From an uncultured Stomatobaculum sp. (GTDB lineage Bacteria; Bacillota; Clostridia; Lachnospirales; Lachnospiraceae), in contig NZ_CALEYG010000035.1 of NCBI RefSeq assembly GCF_937924975.1, forward strand, positions 10,043 to 74,042: a DNA stretch of 64,000 nt. Direction: 5' to 3'. Position numbers and translations under genes: made by a program. Below the pieces are notes generated by a model. It had not been told where the DNA came from. It searched no databases and saw nothing but the letters and a program-made list of their open reading frames with translations. This document shows, one piece after another, positions 47,136-55,244 of this stretch; positions within the stretch are counted from its first letter, which is position 1, and the number at the start of each line of letters is the position of its first letter.

Positions 47136-47555
47136 ATGCCTACATTCAACCAGTTAGTCAAAAAAGGCAGAGAAACTTCCGAGCGCAAGCCCAAGGCTCC
47201 GGCGCTTCTCAGAAGCTTCAACTCGCTTCACAAGAAGCCGATTGCCGACAACTGCCCGCAGAAGAGAGGCGTGTGCACCGCCGTCAAGACGGCGACCCCG
47301 AAGAAGCCGAACTCCGCGCTGAGAAAGATCGCGAGAGTCCGTCTCTCGAACGGCGTTGAGGTGACGAGCTACATCCCGGGCGAGGGCCACAATCTCCAGG
47401 AGCACAGCGTTGTGCTGATCCGCGGCGGAAGAGTCAAGGACCTGCCCGGTACCCGTTACCACATTATCCGTGGAACGCTGGATACCGCAGGTGTCGCAAA
47501 CCGCCAGCAGGCCCGCTCCAAGTACGGCGCTAAGCGTCCGAAGGCGAAGAAGTAA
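47136..47555 (+). CDS. rpsL: 30S ribosomal protein S12
   Basis: The protein has 139 residues from the ATG at 47136, after CACAAGGAGG. PTFNQLVKKGR at the N-terminus, TPKKPNSALRKIARVRL near 43-59 and YIPGEGHNLQEHS near 71 are universal S12 motifs of the decoding centre. The Lys positions where streptomycin resistance mutations occur (KPNS and the RGGRVKDLPG loop) look wild type. No L7Ae-like gene lies between rpoC and rpsL. Confidence 0.98.
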   Translation: MPTFNQLVKKGRETSERKPKAPALLRSFNSLHKKPIADNCPQKRGVCTAVKTATPKKPNSALRKIARVRLSNGVEVTSYIPGEGHNLQEHSVVLIRGGRVKDLPGTRYHIIRGTLDTAGVANRQQARSKYGAKRPKAKK

Positions 47556-47684
47556 TCTTACGCCACAGAACCAGGCGATCATAGACTCATAAGTGCACGA
47601 TTGTGATATGTGCTGCAGGTTGCAGGAAATAAATCAGAATCCGCACGAACAACCTAATGGGATGAGTACCGATGATCTAATTCA

Positions 47685-47706
47685 CGGACGGGGATGGTGC
47701 CGTCCG
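47685..47706 (+). other. Hairpin in the rpsL-rpsG spacer
   Basis: CGGACGG (47685-47691), an eight-base loop and CCGTCCG (47700-47706), just before the rpsG ribosome site, in an unusually long spacer of 173 bases. In E. coli S7 represses its own operon by binding between rpsL and rpsG; a similar use here is a guess. Confidence 0.45.
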
Positions 47707-47728
47707 CATAATTAAGGAGGGAAGTAAC

Positions 47729-48199
47729 GTGCCACGCAAAGGACAGACAAGAAAGAGAACTGTTCCGGCAGATCCGGTTTACAACAACGCAGTTGTGACC
47801 AAACTGGTCAACCAGATCATGCTGGATGGCAAGAAGGGCATCGCACAGAAGATTGTGTACGGTGCATTTGAACGCATTCGCGAGAAGACGGGCAAGGAGC
47901 CGGTCGAGGTCTTTGAGGCTGCCATGAACAACATCATGCCGGTGCTCGAGGTCAAGGCGAAGAGAATCGGCGGCGCAACCTACCAGGTGCCGATCGAGGT
48001 GAAGCCGGAGAGAAGACAGGCGCTTGCGCTTCGTTGGCTCACGAGTTTCTCCCGCGCGCGCGGCGAGAAGACGCAGGAAGAGCGTCTCGCGGCAGAGCTG
48101 ATGGATGCTGCAAACAACACCGGCTCCGCAGTCAAGAGAAAAGAAGATATGCACAAGATGGCAGAGGCAAACAAGGCTTTTGCTCACTACAGATTTTAA
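47729..48199 (+). CDS. rpsG: 30S ribosomal protein S7
   Basis: The protein has 156 residues and a GTG start after TTAAGGAGGGAAG. PRKGQTRKR at the N-terminus, NQIMLDGKKGIAQKIVY near 32 and RGEKTQEERLAAELMDA near 110 identify S7, which organises the head of the 30S subunit. fusA follows after 15 bases. Confidence 0.98.
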   Translation: MPRKGQTRKRTVPADPVYNNAVVTKLVNQIMLDGKKGIAQKIVYGAFERIREKTGKEPVEVFEAAMNNIMPVLEVKAKRIGGATYQVPIEVKPERRQALALRWLTSFSRARGEKTQEERLAAELMDAANNTGSAVKRKEDMHKMAEANKAFAHYRF

Positions 48200-48214
48200 T
48201 TAGGAGGAGAGTCA

Positions 48215-50338
48215 GTGGCTGCAAGTAAAGAACGTCAGTACCCTCTCGAGAGGACCAGAAATATCGGAATCATGGCGCATATCGATGCCGGAAAAACGAC
48301 ACTGACCGAGCGCATCCTCTACTACACAGGCGTCAACTACAAGATCGGTGAGACCTACGAAGGTACCTCCACGATGGACTACATGGAGCAGGAGAGAGAG
48401 CGCGGCATTACGATTACGTCTGCCGCAACGACCTGCCATTGGACCCTGCAGGAGAGAAATCAGGTCAAGCCGGGTGCGAAGGAACACCGCATCAACATCA
48501 TCGATACGCCCGGACACGTCGATTTCACGATCGAGGTTGAGAGATCGCTCCGCGTCCTGGACGGCGCTGTCGGTGTCTTCGACGCAAAGGGCGGTGTTGA
48601 GCCCCAGTCGGAGAACGTCTGGAGACAGGCGGATACCTACCACGTTCCGCGTATCGCCTTCATCAACAAGATGGATATCATGGGCGCGAACTTCTTCATG
48701 ACGGTCGACCAGATTGAGCATCGTCTCGGCAAGAACCCGGTCTGCATTCAGTTGCCGATCGGCAAGGAGAACGATTTCAAGGGCATCATCGACCTCGTGG
48801 AGATGCAGGCTTATATCTACAACGGCAACAAGGGCGACGACATCTCGATTACCGACATTCCGGAAGAGCTGAAGGACGAGGCGAATGAGTGGCACCAGAA
48901 GATGGTGGAGCAGATCTGCGACCTCGACGAGGAGCTCATGGAGAAGTACCTCGAGGGCGAGGAGCCGTCGATCGAGGAGCTGAAGAGAGTGCTCCGCAAG
49001 GGCACCTGCGAGAACAACGCTGTTCCGGTCTGCTGCGGATCCGCACACTTCAACAAGGGCATTCAGAAGCTCCTTGACGCTGTCATCGAGTATATGCCCT
49101 CCCCGCTGGACATCCCGGCTATCAAGGGCTGGACGCTGGACGGCGAGGAAGACGAGCGTAAGGCTTCCGATGAGGAGCCGTTCTCCGCACTCGCATTCAA
49201 GATTATTTCCGACCCGTTCGTCGGCCGTCTCGCATTCTTCCGTGTCTACTCGGGCACGCTGAACACCGGTTCCTACGTCCTCAACTCCTCGAAGGAGAAG
49301 AAGGAGCGCGTGGGCCGTATTCTGCAGATGCACGCAGACAAGAGAATGGAGCTCGAGAAAGTGTTCTCCGGCGACATCGCCGCTGCGGTCGGCTTCAAGG
49401 CAACTTCGACCGGTGATACGATCTGCGACGAGCAGCATCCGATCATCCTCGAGTCCCTGGAGATTCCGAAGCCGGTTATCGACATCGCAATCGAGCCGAA
49501 GACCAAGGCCGGTCAGACCAAGATGATCGACGCGCTGCAGAAGCTTGCGGAGGAGGATCCGACCTTCCACGCGACGACCAACGCGGAGACCGGTCAGACC
49601 ATCATCTCCGGAATGGGCGAGTTGCACCTTGAGATCATTGTCGACCGTCTGCTTCGCGAGTACAACGTCGAGGCAAATGTCGGTGCGCCGCAGGTTGCAT
49701 ACAAGGAGACCTTCACCAAGCCGGTGGATGTCGAGTCCAAGTATGTCAAGCAGTCCGGCGGTAAGGGCCAGTACGGTCATTGTAAAGTTAAGTTCGAGCC
49801 GATGGACGCAAACGCAGAGAAGACCTACGAGTTTGTCAACGCCGTGACCGGCGGTGCAATCCCGAAGGAGTTCATTGCCCCGATCGACGAAGGTATCCAG
49901 GAGGCTGCGAAGAGCGGTATTCTCGGCGGCTATCCGGTGCTCGGTGTCAAGGCGACTGTCTACGACGGTTCCTACCACGAGGTCGACTCCTCGGAGATGG
50001 CCTTCCACATCGCAGGCTCGCTGGCATTCAAGGATGCCATGCAGAAGGGCGGCGCTGTGCTGCTTGAGCCGATCATGAAGGTCGAGGTCACAATCCCGGA
50101 GGATTACATGGGCTTCGTCGTCGGCGACATCAACTCCCGTCGCGGTCGCGTCGAGGGCTTTGAGGATATCTCCGGCGGCAAGATGATTAAGGCATTCGTT
50201 CCGCTTTCCGAGATGTTCGGTTATTCGACCGATCTTCGTTCCGGTACGCAGGGCCGCGGTAACTACTCGATGTTCTTCGAGAAGTACGAGCAGGTTCCGA
50301 AGAACATTGCGGACAAGATTCTCTCGGACAAGAAGTGA
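48215..50338 (+). CDS. fusA: Elongation factor G
   Basis: The protein has 707 residues and a GTG start after TTAGGAGGAG. The GTPase motifs are present: GIMAHIDAGKTT near 16, DTPGHVDF near 92 and NKMD near 146. All five EF-G domains are complete. It moves tRNA and mRNA through the ribosome. It is in the str operon with rpsL and rpsG; tuf has its own promoter 8 bases after the stop. Confidence 0.98.
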   Translation: MAASKERQYPLERTRNIGIMAHIDAGKTTLTERILYYTGVNYKIGETYEGTSTMDYMEQERERGITITSAATTCHWTLQERNQVKPGAKEHRINIIDTPGHVDFTIEVERSLRVLDGAVGVFDAKGGVEPQSENVWRQADTYHVPRIAFINKMDIMGANFFMTVDQIEHRLGKNPVCIQLPIGKENDFKGIIDLVEMQAYIYNGNKGDDISITDIPEELKDEANEWHQKMVEQICDLDEELMEKYLEGEEPSIEELKRVLRKGTCENNAVPVCCGSAHFNKGIQKLLDAVIEYMPSPLDIPAIKGWTLDGEEDERKASDEEPFSALAFKIISDPFVGRLAFFRVYSGTLNTGSYVLNSSKEKKERVGRILQMHADKRMELEKVFSGDIAAAVGFKATSTGDTICDEQHPIILESLEIPKPVIDIAIEPKTKAGQTKMIDALQKLAEEDPTFHATTNAETGQTIISGMGELHLEIIVDRLLREYNVEANVGAPQVAYKETFTKPVDVESKYVKQSGGKGQYGHCKVKFEPMDANAEKTYEFVNAVTGGAIPKEFIAPIDEGIQEAAKSGILGGYPVLGVKATVYDGSYHEVDSSEMAFHIAGSLAFKDAMQKGGAVLLEPIMKVEVTIPEDYMGFVVGDINSRRGRVEGFEDISGGKMIKAFVPLSEMFGYSTDLRSGTQGRGNYSMFFEKYEQVPKNIADKILSDKK

Positions 50339-50345
50339 GCGGGTA

Positions 50346-50374
50346 TTGATTAAATTCCCCGCATAAGCTATAAT
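50346..50374 (+). promoter_or_regulatory. Promoter of tuf
   Basis: TTGATT (50346-50351), 17 bases and TATAAT (50369-50374). Confidence 0.8.
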
Positions 50375-50438
50375 TCAAACTAGTATATTTTGATAATCTG
50401 AGATTATATTTCGGATTTCACCAAGGAGGAAATTTTCA

Positions 50439-51638
50439 ATGGCTAAGGCTAAATTTGACAGAACCAAGCCCCACTGCAACATCGGCACCATCGGCCACGT
50501 TGACCACGGCAAAACCACTCTGACTGCGGCAATCACGAAGGTTCTCGCAACCAGACTGCCCTCCGACACGAACAAGATCGTCGACTTCGAGAACATCGAT
50601 AAGGCACCGGAGGAGAGAGAGCGTGGTATCACGATCAACACCGCCCATGTCGAGTACGAGACCAAGGCTCGTCACTACGCACATGTCGACTGCCCCGGAC
50701 ACGCTGACTATGTCAAGAACATGATCACCGGCGCAGCACAGATGGACGGCGCTATCCTCGTCGTTGCTGCAACCGACGGTGTTATGGCGCAGACCCGTGA
50801 GCACATCCTGCTCGCTCGTCAGGTTAACGTTCCGTACATCGTTGTCTTCATGAACAAGTGCGACATGGTCGACGATGAGGAGCTCCTTGACCTCGTCGAG
50901 ATGGAGATCAGAGAGCTGCTGAACGACTACGGCTTCCCGGGCGATGATGTCCCGATCATTCGCGGTTCCGCTCTGAAGGCGCTTGAGGATCCGAATGGCC
51001 CGTGGGGCGACAAGATCATGGACCTCATGAACGCTGTCGATGAGGCAATTCCGGAGCCGGAGCACGAGAACGACAAGCCGTTCCTGATGCCGGTCGAGGA
51101 TGTCTTCACGATTACCGGTCGTGGTACCGTTGCTACCGGTCGTGTGGAGAGAGGTACCATCAAGCTCAACGACGAAGTCGAGCTCATCGGTATCAAGGAA
51201 GAGGGCAGAAAGACTGTCGTTACCGGTATCGAGATGTTCAGAAAGCTCCTTGACTACGCTGAGGCAGGCGACAATGTTGGTCTCCTTCTTCGCGGTGTCA
51301 ACAGAGAGGACATCCTTCGCGGCCAGGTTCTGGCTAAGCCGGGTACGGTTACCTGCCACACCAAGTTCACGGCTCAGGTTTACGTCCTGAAAAAGGAAGA
51401 GGGTGGCCGTCACACGCCGTTCTTCAACAACTACCGTCCGCAGTTCTACTTCAGAACCACGGACGTGACCGGTGTTTGCGTTCTTCCGGAAGGCACCGAG
51501 ATGTGCATGCCGGGCGACAACATTGAGATGACGGTTGAGCTGATTCACCCGATCGCTATGGAGCAGGGTCTCCGCTTCGCTATCCGCGAGGGCGGCAGAA
51601 CCGTCGGTTCCGGCAGAGTCGTTAAGATCATCGAGTAA
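50439..51638 (+). CDS. tuf: Elongation factor Tu
   Basis: The protein has 399 residues. It carries aminoacyl-tRNA to the ribosome. GTIGHVDHGKTTLTAAI near 16, DCPGHADYV near 81 and NKCDMVDD near 136 are the GTPase motifs. Codon use is strongly biased to GCT, GTT and CGT, unlike most of the window, as expected for one of the most abundant proteins. A strong terminator follows; the usual next genes (rpsJ and the S10 operon) are not here. Confidence 0.98.
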   Translation: MAKAKFDRTKPHCNIGTIGHVDHGKTTLTAAITKVLATRLPSDTNKIVDFENIDKAPEERERGITINTAHVEYETKARHYAHVDCPGHADYVKNMITGAAQMDGAILVVAATDGVMAQTREHILLARQVNVPYIVVFMNKCDMVDDEELLDLVEMEIRELLNDYGFPGDDVPIIRGSALKALEDPNGPWGDKIMDLMNAVDEAIPEPEHENDKPFLMPVEDVFTITGRGTVATGRVERGTIKLNDEVELIGIKEEGRKTVVTGIEMFRKLLDYAEAGDNVGLLLRGVNREDILRGQVLAKPGTVTCHTKFTAQVYVLKKEEGGRHTPFFNNYRPQFYFRTTDVTGVCVLPEGTEMCMPGDNIEMTVELIHPIAMEQGLRFAIREGGRTVGSGRVVKIIE

Positions 51639-51689
51639 TCAGATCTAATTTAAATGAACATCGCCATGCGGCGATTACGATCCTACGGT

Positions 51690-51730
51690 GAAGAGGCCGG
51701 GAGCGAAAGCTCTCGGCCTCTTCGTTTTTT
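51690..51730 (+). terminator. Terminator after tuf
   Basis: GAAGAGGCCGGGAGC, loop GAAA, GCTCTCGGCCTCTTC, then a run of T. Confidence 0.92.
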
Positions 51731-51739
51731 GTTCAACCG

Positions 51740-51768
51740 TTGACGCAACAAGCCGTTTGCCGTATGAT
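51740..51768 (+). promoter_or_regulatory. Promoter of hicAB
   Basis: TTGACG (51740-51745), 17 bases and TATGAT (51763-51768). Confidence 0.65.
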
Positions 51769-51802
51769 AAAACCATAGAGTGGTACTAAAATGAGGTGTG
51801 AA

Positions 51803-52024
51803 ATGCCGACAAAAGAGAAGTTACTGCGAAAGCTGTTTCAGAAAAGATTGCCGAGAAATTTCACCAAGCAGGACTTGAGTGCATTGATGGCACAGTGCGG
51901 ATGCCGCAAGGGGCAGGGAGGAAGAGGCTCCGGAATTCGCTTTTTCCATGAAGCCAGTGGAAGAATTTTGGCGTTTGATGAACCGCATCCGGAAAATGAG
52001 TTGTACCCGTATCAGCTTAAATGA
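51803..52024 (+). CDS. hicA: HicA-type toxin of a toxin-antitoxin pair
   Basis: The protein has 73 residues from the ATG at 51803, which sits after AGGTGTG; an ATG 12 bases earlier is less well placed. The double-stranded-RNA-binding-like fold of HicA is suggested by LLRKLFQKRLPRNFT and by GGRGSGIRFF...AFDEPHPENEL. The usual active-site histidine after GS is replaced (GSGI), so this is the branch with a conserved HPENEL tail. Such toxins cleave mRNA. The antitoxin follows after 49 bases. Confidence 0.75.
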   Translation: MPTKEKLLRKLFQKRLPRNFTKQDLSALMAQCGCRKGQGGRGSGIRFFHEASGRILAFDEPHPENELYPYQLK

Positions 52025-52073
52025 GTGCGGCGATTTCTTCGAGAAATCGGAGAGTACAGAGAGGATAAAACAA

Positions 52074-52415
52074 ATGATGGAGTATAAGGGCTATCACGCA
52101 GAAATCAAGTATTCGGATGAAGATAGATTATTTGTGGGACAAGTAGTTGGAGTGAGTGATACGCTGGCGTTTCACGGTGCTTCCGTAAGCGAACTGGAGC
52201 AAATGTTTCACCAATCGATTGACAACTATCTGGAGCTTTGCAGAGAATTTGGGAAGGTACCCGAGAGAGAATACAAGGGAAAATTTAATGTACGGATTCC
52301 GGCAGCCTTGCATAGAACTGCAGTACTTTGCGCAAAACAGAGGGAGATGTCTTTGAATGACTTTGTGACGCGCGCCCTGGAAGCGGCGTGTGCGAAGCTC
52401 ACGGTCGAAGCTTAA
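52074..52415 (+). CDS. hicB: HicB-type antitoxin
   Basis: The protein has 113 residues from the ATG at 52074, after GAGAGGATAAAA; the reading frame continues upstream but that part is not conserved. Residues 1-75 are a HicB partial RNase H-like fold (YHAEIKYSDEDRLFVGQV), and residues 78-113 a ribbon-helix-helix DNA-binding domain (FNVRIPAALHRTAVLCAKQR) that would repress the operon. It neutralises the HicA upstream. Base composition here is more AT-rich than in the flanking genes, hinting at transfer. Confidence 0.85.
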   Translation: MMEYKGYHAEIKYSDEDRLFVGQVVGVSDTLAFHGASVSELEQMFHQSIDNYLELCREFGKVPEREYKGKFNVRIPAALHRTAVLCAKQREMSLNDFVTRALEAACAKLTVEA

Positions 52416-52421
52416 AAGCGC

Positions 52422-52449
52422 TTGTATAAAACGAAAAAAGGCGTATAAT
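52422..52449 (+). promoter_or_regulatory. Promoter of the AGCS symporter gene
   Basis: TTGTAT (52422-52427), 16 bases and TATAAT (52444-52449). Confidence 0.65.
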
Positions 52450-52511
52450 GTTCCTTATATAATTTAGCGCGTTAAAGCGAAAAAGTAAGTGAGAAACAGG
52501 GGGATGTGGGG

Positions 52512-53984
52512 ATGAGCCCGATTGTTGCAATCATAGAGGGTATGACAAAGTTTTTGTGGGGCGACTTGCTGCGGATTCCGCTGCCGGGCGGCAGTTCGAT
52601 CGGGCTCTCGCTCATGGTGTTGCTGCTGATTCCGGCGGGTATTTTCTACACGATACGGACGCGTATTTTGCCGCTCCGCCTGTTTCCGGAGATGATTTCC
52701 GTGCTGCTGGAAAAGCAGGAGGGCAGGGACGCGGCCGATCCCGCGAGCGGACGGCTTTCAGGCATGCAGGCACTCATTGTCTCGACCGCGACCCGCGTCG
52801 GCATGGGCAATCTGGTCGGCGTGGTCGCAGCCATCTCGGCGGGCGGCGCAGGCGCTGTCTTCTGGATGTGGGTCACCGCAATCATCGGCGCTTCGACCGC
52901 CTTTGTCGAGGCGACGCTCGCCCAGCTCTACAAGAAAAAGGATCCGCTCTACGGCGGTTACTGGGGCGGTCCGGCGTACTATATCCACGACTTTTTCTTG
53001 AAGCGCCGCATCCGGGAGGGCGCGCGCTCCGAGGCAGAGATCGAAGCCCAGACCGAGTTCCGCGGCAAGCGAAATCTCGTCTCGATTCTCTTTGCAATTT
53101 CCGCTTTGATTTGCTGGGGCGGTATCAGCCAGGTCATCGGCAATTCGGTCTCCTCGGCCTTTGAGAATGCCTTCCGCATTCCGCCGCTCTATTCGACCGT
53201 TGTGCTGGTCGCGATTGCGGCCGTGATTGTGCTTCGGAAGCACGCGACTGCCAAGGTGCTGGATCTGATTGTCCCCTTCATGGCGGGCATCTATTTTGCA
53301 ATGACAGTCTTTGTGATTGTGCGGAACATAGGCCTCCTGCCCTCGGTCTTTGGGCGCATTTTCTCGGAGGCGTTCGGCCTCCGGCAGATGGTCGCAGGCG
53401 GTTTCGGTGCGGTGCTGATGAACGGCGTGAAGCGCGGTCTCTTCTCAAATGAGGCGGGCAGCGGTTCCGCGCCCTGCGCGGCGGCGGCGGCGGATGCGAA
53501 TCATCCGGTCAAGATGGGGCTCTTTCAGGCGGCGGGCGTGTTCATTGACACCCTGGTCATCTGCTCCTGCACGGCCTTCCTCATGCTGCTGGCGCCCCAG
53601 GATAAACTTGCGAATCTCAGTGGTATGGACCTGCTCCAGACTGCGATGCAGTATCACTTCGGGCGCTTCGGCGTCTTCTTCATCGCGCTGGTGCTCTGGC
53701 TCTTCAGTTTCTCGACCTTCCTCGGGATACTGTTTTACGCGCACAGCAACATTGCCTACCTCTTCGGCGCGAACTGGGGCTCGCAGTTCGGCTATAAGAT
53801 TTTTGCCCTCGTCATGCTCTTTGTGGGAGGTCTCGCGCAGTATTCCGTGGTATGGGATCTCGGCGATGTGGGCATAGGCCTCATGACCATCTTTAACCTG
53901 ATTGTGATGTACCCGCTCAGCAAAGATGCAATCACCGCACTGAAGGACTATGAGCGCGGCATGAAGCGCAGAAGAAGACCCTGA
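52512..53984 (+). CDS. Sodium:alanine symporter (AGCS family)
   Basis: The protein has 490 residues and about eleven membrane helices. GMGNLVGVVAAISAGGAGAVFWMW (near residue 97) is the AGCS signature, and RGLFSNEAGSGSAP near 310 is the second conserved region. It takes up alanine or glycine with sodium. I chose the ATG at 52512; an in-frame GTG six bases earlier is possible, and GGGGGATG lies close. It is not linked by overlap to its neighbours. Confidence 0.92.
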   Translation: MSPIVAIIEGMTKFLWGDLLRIPLPGGSSIGLSLMVLLLIPAGIFYTIRTRILPLRLFPEMISVLLEKQEGRDAADPASGRLSGMQALIVSTATRVGMGNLVGVVAAISAGGAGAVFWMWVTAIIGASTAFVEATLAQLYKKKDPLYGGYWGGPAYYIHDFFLKRRIREGARSEAEIEAQTEFRGKRNLVSILFAISALICWGGISQVIGNSVSSAFENAFRIPPLYSTVVLVAIAAVIVLRKHATAKVLDLIVPFMAGIYFAMTVFVIVRNIGLLPSVFGRIFSEAFGLRQMVAGGFGAVLMNGVKRGLFSNEAGSGSAPCAAAAADANHPVKMGLFQAAGVFIDTLVICSCTAFLMLLAPQDKLANLSGMDLLQTAMQYHFGRFGVFFIALVLWLFSFSTFLGILFYAHSNIAYLFGANWGSQFGYKIFALVMLFVGGLAQYSVVWDLGDVGIGLMTIFNLIVMYPLSKDAITALKDYERGMKRRRRP

Positions 53985-54045
53985 GGTGGCAGGCCGAAAG
54001 GGCAAAGAGCAGCGGTTTCCGGTGGGAAAGTGTGACAGTCTGTGC

Positions 54046-54051
54046 TATACT
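54046..54051 (+). promoter_or_regulatory. Extended -10 promoter for the 64-residue membrane protein
   Basis: TATACT (54046-54051) preceded by TGC, without a clear -35. Confidence 0.45.
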
Positions 54052-54101
54052 GCTCTGTGGTGTCCATGAGACAAAACAGAGAACAGTAAGGGGGAATCGG
54101 T

Positions 54102-54296
54102 ATGAATGCACAGATGATGACTGTCATCGTCACAGCGGTCTGCGCCGTCCTGGCGATTGGACAGATTCTGTTGATCAAAGTGGCCAATGAGAAAGGGTGG
54201 AGCATCCGCATCCGTCCGCTTAACATTCTGGCCTGCATCATTGTCGTGGTGCTCGGCGTATATTCGCTGGTCACCGGAAATTATTTGTTGAAATAA
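54102..54296 (+). CDS. Small membrane protein, 64 residues
   Basis: Two hydrophobic segments (about 6-26 and 42-59) are joined by a basic loop (WSIRIRP). AAGGGGGA precedes the ATG, and a promoter and a terminator flank the gene, so it is a real one-gene unit. No family is recognised. Confidence 0.65.
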   Translation: MNAQMMTVIVTAVCAVLAIGQILLIKVANEKGWSIRIRPLNILACIIVVVLGVYSLVTGNYLLK

Positions 54297-54311
54297 GGAT
54301 TTGTGATTTGA

Positions 54312-54354
54312 GAAAGTGCCTCACCCGGCGAATACCGGGCGGGGCGCTTTTTGT
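54312..54354 (+). terminator. Terminator after the 64-residue protein gene
   Basis: GTGCCTCACCCGG, loop, CCGGGCGGGGCGC and TTTTT, with G-U pairs and one mismatch. Confidence 0.8.
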
Positions 54355-54372
54355 CAGACAGATTCACAAAAG

Positions 54373-54416
54373 CGTAAGAGAGCTGTAATTGATTAAATCC
54401 CGCTAATTGCTACAAT
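54373..54416 (+). promoter_or_regulatory. 11-bp direct-repeat box and promoter of the small membrane protein pair
   Basis: CGTAAG (54373-54378), five bases and TGTAAT (54384-54389) form an 11-bp direct repeat. It touches the -35 TTGATT (54389-54394); after 16 bases TACAAT (54411-54416) with TGC before it. The position of the box next to the -35 suggests activation. The 219 bases from here to the first gene hold a Shine-Dalgarno-like cluster (54521-54536) with no start codon at a normal distance, and otherwise nothing that I recognise. Confidence 0.6.
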
Positions 54417-54635
54417 AAAGATACAAGTTTAATTCCAAGGGATGTAACTTCGATAAAGACAAGGAACAAAGTTAAAAAGCTAACAAATGATAAGATAGGG
54501 GCGGAGAAGAAACGAAAGTAAAAGGAGGTAGGAGGAATACGCTGCGGATAACGGATGAGCGCTTTGCTTATAAGCGGGATTTGGAGCAGGATAGAGAGAA
54601 CGGAAAAAATAAGGACAGTCACAGGGAGGTGTAAA

Positions 54636-54899
54636 ATGGACGGAAGGAAAGCACAAACGATAGAGAAACTTGCAGATGGGATTTTGAGCTTATCGGTTGC
54701 CTTAAGGGCACTGACTGCGGTAAAAGTACTTCCGACTGTTTCGGAGAGCTTTCAGATATGGTGCATCCTCATTTTTAATAGTGTAATCGGGCTGGGATGG
54801 CTCCTGGGCTCTGCGCGAATGTGGAAAAAGGTAGTTGCTGTTTTGCTTCTGCTGCTTTGTGTACTCGGACTGCTTGTGAACAGAGCATTTCTTTTTTGA
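54636..54899 (+). CDS. Small membrane protein, 87 residues
   Basis: The protein starts at the ATG at 54636 after GGGAGGTG. It has three hydrophobic stretches (about 10-30, 35-55 and 60-85) and ends in VNRAFLF. The order of features and the segment MWKKVVAVLLLLLCVLGL resemble the next gene (WWQKVLSAVLLVFLCLEL), so the two look like diverged copies. Reading could start 27 codons earlier, but without a ribosome site. No family is known to me. Confidence 0.6.
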   Translation: MDGRKAQTIEKLADGILSLSVALRALTAVKVLPTVSESFQIWCILIFNSVIGLGWLLGSARMWKKVVAVLLLLLCVLGLLVNRAFLF

Positions 54900-54913
54900 T
54901 GGGGAGAAAAGCA

Positions 54914-55168
54914 ATGACGGATGAAAAATTGACGCGTAGCCTGACGAAGGTCTCGCGCATGCTTGCCCTTTTCTTACTTTTGTTTGCGATTGAGGATGCT
55001 TTTGTGTTGAAGTATGGCTTGGTGAGGTACGGAGGGCCATACTCCGCTGTATATCTGGGGCTTTTCGCGCTGAGCGGCTTTCTTGGAAAGACAGACTGGT
55101 GGCAGAAGGTGCTAAGCGCAGTGTTGCTGGTGTTTCTCTGCCTGGAGCTTGCGGGATTTCGGTTTTGA
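54914..55168 (+). CDS. Small membrane protein, 84 residues (paralogue of the previous)
   Basis: The protein starts at the ATG at 54914 after GGGGAG, 14 bases after the previous stop. Hydrophobic segments lie at about 14-30, 38-55 and 60-80. It aligns loosely with its neighbour at the WWQKV...VFLCLEL segment. A perfect 19-bp hairpin follows. A role in immunity or wall stress is conceivable but not supported by sequence. Confidence 0.6.
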   Translation: MTDEKLTRSLTKVSRMLALFLLLFAIEDAFVLKYGLVRYGGPYSAVYLGLFALSGFLGKTDWWQKVLSAVLLVFLCLELAGFRF

Positions 55169-55194
55169 TTAAACTTATTTGTGCACAGGGTATC

Positions 55195-55236
55195 AAAGAG
55201 AGAGGGAAGCGGCTATCGCCGCTTCCCTCTCTCTTT
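55195..55236. terminator. Bidirectional terminator, perfect 19-bp stem
   Basis: AAAGAGAGAGGGAAGCGGC (55195-55213), loop TATC, and the exact complement (55218-55236), between convergent genes. Confidence 0.9.
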
Positions 55237-55244
55237 AGTCTATT

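Noticed and set aside
48212..50008. 598-codon minus-strand frame opposite fusA
   Set aside because: Antisense shadow of a certain gene.
54410..54622. Minus-strand frame of 70 codons with a hydrophobic product
   Set aside because: The hydrophobic look comes from the reverse of an A/G-rich leader; it runs against the promoter and ends in the -10 element.
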